This document shows, piece after piece, positions 1-11,340 of a DNA stretch of 64,000 nt. Under the pieces are notes generated by a model. It made no database searches. It saw only the letters and a program-made list of their open reading frames with translations, and was not told where the DNA came from. The translations under genes were made by a program, and so were the position numbers. The number at the start of each line of letters is the position of its first letter. The first letter of the stretch is position 1. Source of the DNA: Cristatella mucedo (taxonomy: Eukaryota > Bryozoa > Phylactolaemata > Cristatellidae); contig WPIO01000129.1 in the NCBI GenBank assembly GCA_009760855.2, positions 1,032,001 through 1,096,000 of the forward strand, read 5' to 3'.

Positions 1-590
1 CCAAGTAGGATACAATCTAAAATTACACACTCACTAATCACTTTCTCAAGCTCACTATTTTGGCGAGGGAAAAAGTCCGAGTGAGCTGCAGACAATATCC
101 TGTCAACAGCACTGGATGGACCGAATGAGCTCTGGCGTGAGTGCTCGGCTGGCACAGCCAGCTAAGCCTAGCTTGGTCTAAGTCTGTAAAACATGCTTGA
201 CTAGCTCGTTCAACGATAATCAAGTCCGCTGAAACAAGAGCTTCCTTGAAATCAAGATTGGTATTCTCACATGGAAAAATTTAAAAAAAAAAAACATGAA
301 CAATCCATTGTGCCTTTGGCGCCCCGTTGACCTTGGCGCCCGGGGCATCTGTCCCCCTGCCCGCCCCTTGCTACTCCGCTGGCGCGGTGCGAAATAAAAT
401 CGCGTCCAAAAACATAAAAACAGTGTGCGTGAGCATAATCAAAAAAATAGAAACGTCACGTAAATCTTTGTATTCTTTGAAACTTGCGGCAGGCCTTCGG
501 AGGCCGAGAAATTGGAAGTCTTTAAATCCTTATTCTGTCGCTCCAATTAGTACGACCGGAGAGGCCCAGGGTAGCACTTAAAAATTGATA
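1..590. other. Unassigned intergenic DNA
   Basis: No gene, repeat or RNA is recognised here. Short open frames exist on both strands but show no motif, splice context or codon bias. Confidence 0.5.
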
Positions 591-800
591 TAGTAATAAT
601 AATAATAATACATTTGTTATAGCGCCCTCAAAGAACTCAGTCTCTTTCTAGGCACTTGAAATTTGCTGTAAAAGAAGCATGATCGAATGGTTAGCGGTAG
701 CACGCTCTATTAACGACAAGCATGCATAACGTGGTTAGAGGTGACAAGCACATGGTCAGAATGCAAATATGATTAGTGGCCGCGTAGCACTTAATTGCCT
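590..800 (-). mobile_element. Family B non-LTR retrotransposon, 3' end only
   Basis: On the plus strand an AAT run at 592-609 is followed by the reverse complement of the family B 3' end (TATAGCGCCCTCA, AGAACTCA, TTTCTAGGCAC) as in the copies at 1.3, 8.3 and 61.9 kb. Only the untranslated tail and a little beyond survive, so this is a heavily 5'-truncated insertion without coding capacity. Confidence 0.7.
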
Positions 801-1311
801 CGGCCGGCCGGCTAGATCTTTAATTGGGGTGATACAGCACACAGCCGATTCTTGGTATTGTAATCTTGGCAGCTGGTGACCTCAATGCATCCGCCGCCGC
901 CATTATTCGCAAGCCAACGTGGAGCGCCCAGCGGAGCCTGCTTCCCGGTAGGCTTTCTTGCAGTCAATCCAGAGTGGCTAGCCCGGCGCGACCCGGAACT
1001 GGTCTTGCGACAGAAAAAAACGCATACTCGTCCAGGAAGCCGGCATGCGAGAGTCGAGAGACTGCAAGCAACTGAAGCTGAGACTCTATACAGCGACTCC
1101 GCCGCCTGACTCCGTCGATCGTCCAGCTCCGCTTAACTCAGTCATGGACATGGGTAGCAGTTAATCCTGAGTGTCCAGACCATGGGCGAACAGGAACTGG
1201 TGACAGAAATTGGTGCTGGGAGCATCGTTGTGAAGAGCATGACCTTAATCGAAATAAATTCGCGATAAAGCAGTTCGTTTGTTATCCGGATTATTCAAGG
1301 CAACAGTCCTT
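800..1311. other. Unassigned intergenic DNA
   Basis: Two overlapping plus-strand ORFs of 69 and 77 codons in different frames, neither with a recognisable motif. Nothing else seen. Confidence 0.4.
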
Positions 1312-2085
1312 TAATAATAATAATAATGCATTTGGTATAGCGCCCTCAGAGAACTCAAGCCTCTTTCTGGGCACTTTATATTTGCTATGAAGGAAGCACG
1401 ATCGAGTGGTTAGTGGTAACATGCTCAATAAACAGCAGGAATAACATGGTTAGGGGTGGCATGCACAGGATCAGCATGCAAGTGTGGCTAGTAGCAACTT
1501 GCACGAATAAACACATAAAGGACGAATCGCAGGGACCCTCTAAATTCTGTCATAAATAGATGCATTTTTAGTTTCTTTTTAAATTTGGACAAGTCAGGAG
1601 ATGTCGCAACGAAAGTCGGGAGTGTGTTCCAGGCTTAAAGGAGCATGCGAAATTTATGCTCGGTCTCCAAAAGATTAATCTCGAAAAACGGGTAGTACGA
1701 TGCTTAGCCTGGTGGGGCAGTAGATCTGATATGTAGGCTGATGCCAAAGAATGAAGGGACATAAAAGTGAGCGATAAAACCCTTAAGTCGATGCTGCGCT
1801 CGATTGAGAGCCAGTGCAAGTCGGCGAGAAGTGGTGTGATGTGGCAGCTGCGACGCTCACGGCAGACAAGCTTGGCTGCAGTGTTCTGCACCAACTGTAA
1901 GCGCCTGAGTGCACAGGCCGGTAGACTAGCAAGAAGTGAGTTACAAAAATCAAGAAAGAATGTCACAAATGCATGGACTAATATAGATGTGGTATCCCTG
2001 CCTAAACAAGCCCGAATTTTAGCCACGTTATGTCGCTGAAAGTAGTCAGACTTGATGGTCCTTTCACATTCTCCTCGCACTAGAT
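1312..2085 (-). pseudogene. Family B non-LTR retrotransposon, truncated reverse transcriptase C-terminal part
   Basis: The AAT tail at 1312-1328 marks the 3' end of a minus-strand element. A 170-codon minus-strand frame (2080-1568) corresponds residue for residue to the region after the reverse transcriptase palm in the better copy at 7.1-8.1 kb, including LDFCNSLL and CHITPLLADLHWL. The endonuclease and most of the RT are missing, so it is a 5'-truncated, dead insertion. Family assignment (CR1/L2-like, Jockey superfamily) rests on the typical C-terminal module and the microsatellite tail. Confidence 0.8.
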
Positions 2086-2376
2086 AGTTCTTTTAAGCTC
2101 CCCTTTCATCTACGTACAGAGTGGACGTTGTTAGAGTTGACACACAGGTATACCCGCAGGGTAATATCTCTTACTAGCAAACACGAATATCTACGAATCT
2201 CTACCAATTAAACTGAGAAAGTCCGTCCTTCCGCCACATGGTAAGATGGCGACCAGTGCTTCCGGGAGTGACGTGCAATTGAACTACACGACTCAGTGAA
2301 GCGAGGCCACAGGCAGTGAGCTCTAGTATAAATATACCTGTAAATTGAGACGTAGTCGTTGTACGTGCATTTATTA

Positions 2377-2412
<36 letters not shown>

Positions 2413-2750
2413 CACATACGTGTTGCATTCTTAGGGTGAAAGACCGCTAAGCAATGCACATTCATAAATCATAACTCTTTAATGAGTGGAGCAGAGAGCC
2501 AAGCAGTAGCTCCAGACCTCCTCATGTGTGAGCGAGTGTTTCGTTGGGCGGCTGACTTCTCACACTGCGCCAGCGAAATTTCGGTCGCTTCAGCGCGTCG
2601 GGGCGGGGTTACTGCTGATGGGCATTAGAAATCGGGCCAATGGGCGGACTGCATCCCGGTTGGCCAGTTCGGGTAGCTGCGCCCGAATGCTTCGGGAGCA
2701 GCTACCCGTCTCACGGAGCCAGCCCCTCAACAATGCAGACCTGTTAGCAC
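2086..2750. other. Unassigned DNA with a short TC/TA microsatellite
   Basis: A TC run (about 2378-2401) passes into TATATATA (to 2411). The rest shows no recognisable feature. Confidence 0.5.
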
Positions 2751-3480
2751 TGAAAGCGAGGCTAGCTTACAAATCCCAGAGGCTCGAGCATGCGTCTCCT
2801 TTGCTGAAAGAGCTGCCGGACGGCTGCCGGTTGATCAACGGATACAGAATAAAGGGATCACGCTGACTCACAATTCACGCCACGGCGAGGCGTCTTCTCG
2901 CCCAGCTGAACTGCTGCATCAGTCGAGGCCTACTCATGCCCTGAGGGCCGCCGTGATGGCTCACTAGGTAAGGCAGTTGCTTTCACGACCTAAGTCACGA
3001 GTTCGATTCCTGCGGTGGGCGATCCTTTATCGCCACTGCCAGCGGTGGTGATAGCCGTAAAGGCTCTTCTGTCGCTATACAAAAAAGAGGCTGTTAAATC
3101 AGCTAGGATTTAACGGACAGTTGATTAGCCGTTTCATTCCTCCGCTTAAAGACCGTGGGCGACAGAAGCTCGAGCTCTGCAGGTCCTAGACTGTGGAACT
3201 CACAACTACTCTTGTGCTGCCGACTATGGCTCATCCTTTTCAGCGGTCCTGAGCTGCTACTTCCACGCTACTCACTGCCTCTAGTGCTCTCCTGATCAGC
3301 TAGGCTTTTCAATTTCCCTTTTTAATGCGTGAGATAAAGTCTGTTGGCTACCGAATACGCACCGAAAGCCAAATAGGCTTGGAGTGCGCTGCACAAAGCT
3401 CTCCTGCGTAACGCCCACACAGTCATTGCGGCTGTGTGGAGTTACGGACGCAGATCCTTACATTCTATTACGTAATCCAG
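2750..3480 (+). pseudogene. Family A non-LTR retrotransposon fragment, interrupted by a SINE
   Basis: Positions 2755-2943 match the segment after the RT core of family A (residues like KSQRLEHASPLLKEL), in broken frames. After a SINE (2943-3122) the family A sequence resumes with the CCGCTTAAAGACCGT box, the GACTGTGGAACTC box and the 3' tail to about 3480 (GTGTGGAGTTACGGACGCAG). The stretch corresponding to the exact insertion point is partly lost. Non-coding remnant. Confidence 0.75.
2943..3122 (+). mobile_element. tRNA-derived SINE, nested in family A
   Basis: It contains an A-box-like TGGCTCACTAGGTAAGG near 2955 and a B-box-like GAGTTCGATTCC at 2999-3010 with tRNA-like spacing, the internal promoter of RNA polymerase III. 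Downstream is a body (GTGGGCGATCC, GGCTCTTCTGTCGCTATAC) shared with the copies at 5.0, 10.9 and 50.7 kb. No tRNA cloverleaf is retained, so it is not a tRNA gene. Confidence 0.8.
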
Positions 3481-4964
3481 ATACACAGGGAATATAATGA
3501 ATGCAAATCGTTGGGAAATAAATTGACCTTTCCAAAGACTACCTATGAGGAATATTGAATGGGTGGGTTGCGTGGGTGGTTTCCCTTTGGACGTGCCCGT
3601 GCTCGGGATTGCCAGTGCAAGGTAGAGCCAGGGCTAGCGGGCCACTGCCCTACATCCGGGTGTGCAGGTGCAGCCGAGATTTAAGGGCCGGGGCTGCTAT
3701 TTCCCGCCCAGCCCCGCAATGCTCAGGCCACGTCGCTGGGATGGGGCAAGTCGAGCGGCCGTTTGATCAAACCAAACCTCTTTATAACAATGCGCCAACA
3801 ACAACAGGGGAGCTAAACAGAACTACTGGGGACTACCCTAGATACAATAGGCAACCGTGGGGTGGGGCGCAGGAAAGACTCAAGGCCAGGCCTCCGGACG
3901 GAGGAGCTCGGAAAGCTCGGACTGGGGTGCAAGATGCTAGTGCGGTACATCTCAGCTCGCTGAGGGCGCCAGCTGATGGAGGGCAGGTCACGAGCAAGAC
4001 GCAACCGGTGAAGCGCGGGATACGCCGCCCGCGAAACGCCGTAACAGCGAGCGTGCTTATCTCCCAGCCCCGCTCGGGCCTTGGGTACTCGTCACTTTGC
4101 GTGCGTCACCGCGTCGCCGGAGCACGCCTGCACTCATCCGGATGCATAACTCGGCGAGACCGAGAGCGTCCAGCACTACGACTTTGTCAGCCGACACCAG
4201 TTCCTCGAGAGCTCCGGTCACCCGGTCACCCTATGGGTCACGCCTCAGCACAAGCAGTGACCCGCCGGCTGAACCTAGCCTGAGTACGCAGGTTTACAGT
4301 TAATTAAAGACGACGGTGCAGCCGCGGTTTTAGTTTAGGGGCTAAACCTCTCCCTTGAGAGAGTAGCTCGGCACTACGTTAAGTACTTGTCTTAAAAATC
4401 TTCCCAGAGAAGCTTTCATTTTCGGACCCTTTGTGTTTTTGAATATTTCGTTCTTTTGACTGTTCACTTTAACCAGTATTTTCACGCTTAACCCATAATG
4501 CCGTTGGCTCCTTCTCTGGTAGCTCTGTGCCCGCACGGGAGGCCTATCGAACTTTCGGAGGGAAGGGGACAAAGGCCCAATACTCAACGCTAGAGCAACT
4601 AGAAACTAAGGTAAGTATCTATAGAAACTTGCTTAGGTTAGAACCACGGGTCTTCTTGATTGCGTACAGAGCTGATCTAAAAAATTTCAAGGTACTTATC
4701 AGTTCAGTAAGCGTACGGTTACCCAAGAGGCCTACTCGGAACGTAAGCACTGAACACGGAGCTGCACGAAATGCCTCGTTGGTGTACTTCTAGGGCCTGG
4801 TGGCGCCCTCTGGATTCGGACCGCGAAACTCTGCGTGGAAGATCCACCTCTAGTCCGTTGCCTCATCGGTGGCCTCTCCCCCTCCTCCTCCGAAAATTCA
4901 ATCTTCTTTAAGAAAATAAAAGGTAGCTTTTTTTGGAAGCAGCTTTCGATTCTGACATCGCAGA
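3481..4964. other. Unassigned GC-rich stretch with a 242-codon frame of unknown status
   Basis: A plus-strand frame at 3555-4283 is 242 codons long, arginine- and proline-rich and without a motif I know. GC content and overlapping open frames on other strands make chance openness plausible. It is not called as a gene. No promoter or splice context is convincing. Confidence 0.25.
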
Positions 4965-5155
4965 ATGGCGCCGTAAGGTATGTGCTTATTTCAGGGCCGA
5001 GCGGTGAGGTGCTCGCTTTTCATGACCCAGGTCGTGGGCTCAAGTCCTAGAGTGGGCGATCCCTTATTGCTCACTGCAAATGGTGGCAATAGCAATGAAG
5101 GCTCCTCTGTCGCTATACAAATGAGGCTGTTGAATAAGCTAACTATTACCTTTAA
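4965..5155 (+). mobile_element. tRNA-derived SINE
   Basis: An A-box-like GCGGTGAGGTGCTCGC near 5003 and a B-box-like GGCTCAAGTCC near 5037 are followed by the shared SINE body GTGGGCGATCCC and CTCTGTCGCTATACAAATGA. Same family as the SINE at 2943. Confidence 0.75.
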
Positions 5156-6541
5156 AGTTTGAATACTACTGATGAAAAAGAACAGCCCGAAAACCTCGCA
5201 AACGCATTCCTAAAAGGGACCACCGCAGCTAATAGCCGCTAATTGCAGAGCCTAAAGCAGCGCCCCGAAAGCTGAAAGCAGCACCGGTAGCACCGGGCTT
5301 ACAATTTGTCACGACTCATCTGGAGGCTTCGTGCTCTGGAGAAACAGCCCGAAGCTGCTCTCCGAAGATGCACCGGCCCGCCCACCAGACCGAGGCTCTT
5401 TCATGCCGTGTACATTTGAGGCCTCAAGCCTGAAGATCCATTCACAACGCTCGACCTCCGAAACCGGCTTGAGTAAAGTATGCAGCAAACTTTGAAGTTT
5501 CGAGCCGCCTCTTAAAAAAATGTTTACTTTGTCAGCAAACCGTAGCGATTATTATTGATGGCCTCCTAGAAGAATAGTCTCGTAATATCAATGGAAGCTG
5601 AACGACAAGAGCTCCAATAATCCATCTCTCTTCCAGTTTGTTCAAAAGTACGCGGATAGGCGTGTCTTTTATGAACGTCGCAACTGTCGCAGTACACCAC
5701 TTCTCAACAATCTGCACTGGCTTCCTATCGTAGGGTTTTATCTATAGACGGAATCTGGCGGGTTGCATGCTGCTACTGCTGACCAGGCTAATGAAATCGG
5801 CTCATGCACAAGGAATCCGTCCCCGCTGCTCCGCCGAATGCTCGAGAGCAATCAAGGTAATCTTCTGCCCACGATGAGCTGCACGACGGTCGACGTCGGC
5901 TGCTGCGAGCTAGCGAGCCAGAGCCAGTCAAAGCGCACGGCCAACGCCAGACGTCACCCAACCCCACCGCATCACGTTACGACTCTCCTCGTAACAAGTT
6001 CCTGGAGGTCTGCCGTACAGCAGCTCCGCCAGCCACTACGGAAATCCCCGCATTACCAGACATTGGGCAATCTCGCTTGGGCGAATAGGTCAATGTTTAA
6101 CGCGGGCATTTCTTCGGAGCACGGAGCCGGAAGAGACGCCTCCATCCACCCGCTTCCATCGAGTCTTGACAGACAGGTGAGCGAGCGAGAATGCAGCCGA
6201 ATGAGCCGAAGGGGTTAGAGCTCAGCTTAGAGCGGCTGAGCTCTAAGCCCTGAACAGAGAGCTGAGACAGCAGCTCGGCAGCGAGCCCAGAAGCCCCCGC
6301 TGCTCGTCGTCGCTGCCGCAGCGTCCAGCAGCCGAACGCTGCCCACCGAACGCTGCCGGGATTCGCCCGGGAGACGTGGGGCTATCGAATTCTCTTGAGC
6401 TCGTGCCGCTTTTACTCCGGCGGTTACCTCTCTCGAGCCCCTAGTGGCCGGCCCCTCAGCTGGACTTAGCAGTCAAGTGGTGTTTGTATAAGGACAAACA
6501 GTGGCCTAGAGGGGCGAGAGGGGAGGAAACGCCTGCAGCTG
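5156..6541. other. Unassigned intergenic DNA
   Basis: Several short frames, the longest 151 codons at 5763-6218 on the plus strand, with no recognisable domain. Moderately GC-rich from 6.1 to 6.5 kb. Nothing further can be supported. Confidence 0.35.
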
Positions 6542-6580
6542 CAAGGGCAGACTATTCCTTAAAGGAATAGTCTGCCCTTG
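6542..6580. repeat. Perfect 39-nt palindrome (19-bp arms, 1-nt centre)
   Basis: The left arm CAAGGGCAGACTATTCCTT is exactly reverse-complemented after a single A. It could extrude a cruciform. No coding context; a similar single-centre palindrome lies at 47288. Confidence 0.95.
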
Positions 6581-6599
6581 ACGCATAATAGACATAATC

Positions 6600-6645
6600 G
6601 ACATAATAATAAATAATAATAATAGTTAATAACAATAATAATCGA
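6600..6645. repeat. AAT-rich microsatellite
   Basis: Imperfect AATAAT/TAATAA runs. They resemble a family B tail, but the family B 3' end motif does not follow, so only a simple repeat is claimed. Confidence 0.6.
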
Positions 6646-6807
6646 CAGTTCGTCGCCAGGTGCTCATCCAGCGCTGGGTCACCATAGCTGAGCCTCAGAG
6701 CGCTCAGAGCGAAGGGCTCGGCGTGACGACGACTTAATAGGATCATTCGGTTCCGCAATTTTCAACTTGCATTCACGACCTCAGCAAGTTTGATAAGCTC
6801 GTTCTCC

Positions 6808-7012
6808 CACACACACACTCACGTACACACACGCGCACCCACCCGCGCACGCGAACACGCCCATGCGCACACGCCCACGAGAACACACACTCGAACACCC
6901 GAATTCGCGAGCACGTGCGCACGAAAGCACACACATGCACACACCCACACATGCACACACACACACATGCACACACACACACACACACGCGCGCGCTCGC
7001 GAGGCGCACGCA
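6808..7012. repeat. Imperfect CA/CACG microsatellite
   Basis: About 200 bp of ACAC interspersed with CG-containing units. The several 60-115 codon frames across it on both strands are artefacts of the low-complexity sequence. It directly abuts the 5' truncation point of the family B copy. Confidence 0.95.
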
Positions 7013-7044
7013 TGCGCACAAGCGAGCAGGTCAGTTCTGCTGTA

Positions 7045-8385
7045 CGCGTAACTTCTCGTAAAATCTCGCCTGGGCATCACTGGCACTGCTCTGCAGTGGT
7101 TCAGGTCCTATCTCAGTGGGAGACTCCAGAGTGTTGACGTGAATGGACAAAGATCATCTGAAGTACCTCTAAAATATGGAGTACCTCAGGGCTCTGTGCT
7201 AGGTCCGGTCCTTTTCACCGTTTATACTCTCCCTCTCGCTGATGTGATTGCCAAGCACAATCTAGGCTTTCACTTCTATGCGGATGACACTCAGTTGTAC
7301 CTTTGCTTTGATCCCTCCCAGCCTTCGAGCACCTCAAATTCTCTCAACTCACTTGCTGCATGCATTGATGACATCCGATCATGGATGGCAGCAAATTTTC
7401 TAAAACTAAACGATGATAAAACTAACTTACTAGTTATGGGCAAACCTAGTGTTATTCAGAAATTGGAAAGGCTGACTTTCAAAATTGGCTCTGCCAGCAT
7501 ATCTCCAGTTGCATCAGCTCGAAATCTAGGTGTCATATTCCAAAGCGACCTCTCGTTAGACGACCACATCAGCTCCACAGTCAAATCAGCCTATTTTCAG
7601 CTTCATAACATTGCTAAAATTAGGGCTTGTTTAGATAAGGATACCACGTCCAAGTTGGTCCATGCATTCGTGACATCTCGTCTCGACTTCTGCAACTCAC
7701 TGCTGACTGGCCTACCAGCATGTACGATCAGGCGATTGCAGCTGGTGCAAAACTCTGCAGCTAGGCTTGTCTGTCGTGAGCGTCGCAGTTGCCACATTAC
7801 TCCACTTCTCGCCGACCTGCACTGGTTACCAGTCAAGCAACGGATTGACTTCAAGGTTTTGTCGCTCACTTTTAGGTCTCTTCATTCTATGGCTCCAGCC
7901 TATCTTTCAGATACACTAACCCATCAGGCAAAGCATCGTACCACTCGCTTTTCGGAATCCAACAGTCTAGAAATACCTCGCACAAACCTTAAATCCTTTG
8001 GAGACCGTGCATTTAGCTCGTATGCTCCCACAGCCTGGAACTCCCTCCCGACCTGCATCAGAACATCCCCTGACCTGACCACATTTAAAAGAAACTTAAA
8101 AACATACCTATTTAGGACAGCATTTAGTGGGTCCTTGTGATTCGTCCTCGATGTGCTTATGCGTGCTGACACTGTTCATGCTGCCACTAACCACATTTGC
8201 ATGCTGACCCAGTGCATGTAACCCCTAACCATGTTATTCATTTTGTTTGTTTTTCAAGCATGATTTTACTTACTATTCTATTGCGTATCACTTTGCAGCA
8301 AATGTAAAGCGCCTAGAAAGAGATTAAGTTCTCTGAGGGCGCTTTATCAAGTGCAATATTATTATTATATATTATTATAACTTCA
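7045..8385 (+). pseudogene. Family B non-LTR retrotransposon, best copy: reverse transcriptase ORF, 5'-truncated
   Basis: An open frame with no plausible own start runs from about 7053 to the TGA at 8138-8140, roughly 360 codons. It begins inside the reverse transcriptase palm (ALQWFRSYLSGRLQSV), passes YGVPQGSVLGPVLF, reaches the catalytic box FHFYADDTQLYL with its aspartate pair near 7275-7285, and continues through LKLNDDKTNLLVMG to the C-terminal module (FGDRAFSSYAPTAWNSLP). The apurinic endonuclease and the N-terminal RT are missing. A 3' UTR of about 240 bp ends in GAGGGCGCTTTATC and a TTA/ATT tail near 8360-8375, characteristic of CR1/L2-type elements. The open frame is intact, so insertion is relatively recent, but the copy cannot be autonomous. 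Confidence 0.88.
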
Positions 8386-10009
8386 AGTACAGAGGCAGTA
8401 TATGCGCTTAGCAGCGCTAAGCTGTAGGCGAAGGCTCAAGGCGCATCTGGTAGTCGAGCCATAATGGCCAGAGCGATGAAAGTACCAAAAAGCTATGTAG
8501 GATGCATTAATAAATATATTTGCAAAGGCAAATGATATTTTGAAATACCTTCTCTCCCAGGGTAGCTTTTGCTAGAATGTCACCAAGAAGTCTGTACATT
8601 TAAGCACTACGAGCCTCGTTACGAGCACTTGGTCCGGCTTCCGTGTTCGGTCAGAACGAGGTCGGAAAGGCAGCGTTTGTAACGGTGCTAGTCTCAGCCA
8701 ATGCGCTACAAATACCGATGACGCCTGAACGTTGTAGCACGGCTAGTTACTTAACGGTCGTGCACCAATGCACGAAGGTGTGCCAGCAGTAGCAGAAACG
8801 CGGCAGACGTAGATGTAGACGAGTCTATTTAACAGCAGGGGGCAGTTACAGACTCCGAGTTACGAGTTACAGACTCCGAGGACAAGTTGGCCTAGAGCGC
8901 ACGTCAGCTCAATGTAAATACCCCTAGTCTCGAATCCTGACTGCCCCTGATCTCTGAGCGCCGGCCTTTTGTAAGGCCTCTGTGATTAACCATCGCATAA
9001 TCTCATAATCGCGGTTAATCGCATAATCTCACAATTACAAAAAATAGCTAACCACCATAATTTGGCCGCTTTAACTTGCGCTGCCGTTGCAGCCTGCTAA
9101 CGCATTCAGAGAGCTACTGTTTTGGCGCCCTGCCTGAAATAATGCACGAGCCCAGTGATATAGCTTGATTGCACGCGTGTACATCTCCCGAGTAGGCACT
9201 GGCTCTAATTTGATTGTAGTTTACCATTCTCCGAGCGGCAGATATGCGATACCACGCAGAACACCGAAGCGGGCTCAAAGACGTTTATTCACACGGACGC
9301 CACAGCAGTCCAGTACACGACTGCCCTGCTCGGCGTCCTCGACCTAACTTCCGGGCCTTAGCCGCCCGTTACGTATATATCACTGTCATAAATCAGCCCA
9401 TAAACCAACTGCATTGTCATAATCTCAAAATAGCCACATTATTGATGTGAGGGCAGGTTACTTTGTTACCCGTTCGAACGCCTCTTCCTAGTTGCACAGG
9501 CCGCTATCAGCGAGTTGGGCACGTGGCTATCGCCGGAGGGCTACCCATCGGATTATTCATCACGACTCATAGCCCAATCGTATTCCCCGCACAGCAATAG
9601 GGTCGACTAGACTGCGTTATGGGGCTGCAGTCCGCAGCGGGAGTAGACCGTCAGCAGGCGCCTTCCCGCCAGCTCTTCTGACGTACGATTTACGTCAGCA
9701 CCCCGATAACCTACGCGAAGACCGTATGCCGAACGGTTACTCCCACAAATAAACTGGCAGTAGAGATGACGGCTCACTGCTACCATCGACGGCCTGTGCG
9801 TTGCCTGCAGCGGCTGTGACCAACCGCAAGAGCAGTGTCCAAAAACTACAACGAATGCAGCTGGTGATGGGCACCATCAACAGCCTCGCTCCATTAGATG
9901 CTATCAGGGAACGGGAAAAAAGGAACTAACTCTTCACTACTCAACTCAACTACTACGAATTTGTGTGTATACATCGTGTATTGCTGCTTTGCAACTCTGC
10001 CGATAGCAT
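8386..10009. other. Unassigned intergenic DNA
   Basis: A short direct repeat of GTTACAGACTCCGAG occurs twice near 8845-8880, and CATAATCTCA recurs around 8990-9035 and 9415. No gene or element is recognised. Confidence 0.4.
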
Positions 10010-10385
10010 AAAAAATAATACTAAGATATTTGCTTGGCGTCCCAAGAGAACGCTACGTCTCTTTCTGGGCACGTATTTACGTACGCTGTGAAAAGGAAAG
10101 TTTATCGATTTCTTTAGTGGTGAAAGTGCACAGCACCAGCATGTGCACGAGTACAAAAGGAAAATTTACATCGATCCAGCAAATGCTGTGAGGAACAGGA
10201 TTCTGCTTACATTTCATCAAGTCAGAGAATGGTGAGACAGAAATCGGGAGTACGTTCCAGTCCTTGAGAGAATACGAACTGATGGCAAGGTCTCCAAAAA
10301 GGATATGAAAGTGGCTACGGGCATAGCTATAGGACAGCTCGCCGTTCAATGCAAACTCTGAGAGGATTTTCTTAAAGTTTTTCAC
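10010..10385 (-). pseudogene. Degenerate family B-like 3' fragment
   Basis: The plus strand shows a decayed version of the family B 3' end (GGCGTCCCAAGAGAACG, TCTCTTTCTGGGCAC) followed by a minus-strand 102-codon frame resembling the C-terminal module. More diverged than the other copies, probably older or a subfamily. Confidence 0.55.
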
Positions 10386-10464
10386 GTATTTTCTTTTAGT
10401 GTTTTGCTAGTTTTTATTTGCAATAAGTTAACCGCAGCAATTGAAAACAATCTCAACTGATTAA

Positions 10465-10598
10465 ACTCAGCCTCATTTGTATAGCGGCGGCTGAAGAGTC
10501 TTATCGGCCGATATCGCCACCGCTTGCACTTGAAAATTAAGGATTGCCAAGCAACAGGAGTCGAACCCATGACCTCGGTCGTGAAGAGCGAGCACCTT
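10465..10598 (-). mobile_element. tRNA-derived SINE, minus strand
   Basis: The reverse complement carries the SINE body (CGCTATACAAATGAGGCTGA) and a B-box-like GGGTTCGACTCC read from 10558-10569. Flanked directly by family B fragments. Confidence 0.65.
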
Positions 10599-10654
10599 AT
10601 AAATAAAATTCATTTGTATAGCACCCCAAGAGAACTTAATCTCTATTCAGGCGC

Positions 10655-10745
10655 TTCACATATGCCTCGGGGCTCGAGCCCACAACCTCAGCCAGACCTT
10701 GGTCAGGGCGAGCACCTTAACCGCTGGACCAAACCACCTTATCCC
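10655..10745 (-). mobile_element. SINE fragment nested in family B
   Basis: On the reverse strand a B-box-like GGGCTCGAGCC and an A-box-like TGGTCCAGCGGTTAAGG are present, close to a tRNA 5' half. The body downstream of the boxes is short or lost. Confidence 0.6.
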
Positions 10746-10899
10746 ACTTAAGTCAGGGGATGTCTTAGCCGGAAGCCGCCAGCCGGAAGTGAGTTCCAGG
10801 CTTTGCTGAATACAAACGGAAGGCATGGTCTCCACAGGATTTGAGGCTTGTACGGGGTCTAGGTAAACGATTCGATTAAGAAAGAAATACTAGCTCATT

Positions 10900-11060
10900 T
10901 ACCAGCCTTTTTTGTATAGCGATGGAAGAGCCTTTACGGCTATCACCACCACTTGCATTGGTGATAAAGGATCACCCACCGCTGGCTTTGAACCCGCAAC
11001 ATCAGTGCAAAGGTCGGGAAAAGCCTCACATAGTGTGCCATCACGGCTCACAAAAAGCGG
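10900..11060 (-). mobile_element. tRNA-derived SINE nested in family B
   Basis: Reverse complement of the shared SINE body (GGTGGTGATAGCCGTAAAGG, TCGCTATACAAAAAAGG) with a B-box-like GCGGGTTCAAAGCC. It closely resembles the SINE at 2943 in its second half. Confidence 0.75.
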
Positions 11061-11340
11061 GTGGTACGACGGTGAGTGACAGAACATTGAAGTCGATGCG
11101 CTGCTTGAGAGGGAGCTGGTGCCGGTTGGTGAGAAGTGACGTGATGCTCACGACAGACAAGCTTCGACGCTCACGACAGACGAGCCTGGCTGCATGCCGA
11201 TAGACCAGCAAGCAGTCAGTTGCAGGAGCTTGGCTGACGTATCTGCGCAGGCTCGAGTTTGCGCAATGGCTTGTAGTTGAAATTCGGCCGACTTAAATGT
11301 GGAACTGATTAGGTCAACTAGTGAAAGGTAATTTTGTGAC

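Larger units (their letters stand above)
10599..11340 (-). pseudogene. Family B fragment interrupted by two SINEs
   Basis: The 3' end motif (TATAGCACCCCAAGAGAACTT) is at 10617-10640. The element continues at about 10746-10870 (GTGAGTTCCAGGC, GGTCTCCACAGGATT) and again at 11060-11330 (GTGAGTGACAGAACATTGAAGTCGATGC, matching the 7.8 kb region inverted). SINE-like inserts separate the three pieces. No long open frame remains. Confidence 0.65.

Noticed and set aside
2943-3122. tRNA gene
   Set aside because: A- and B-box-like motifs exist but no cloverleaf can be drawn, and the sequence continues into a body repeated elsewhere; it is a SINE.
3555-4283. 242-codon plus-strand ORF as a gene
   Set aside because: No motif, splice context or conservation visible; GC-rich stretch with several alternative open frames.
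6773-7137. Six overlapping frames over the CA repeat
   Set aside because: Cys/Val and His/Thr low-complexity products of a microsatellite.
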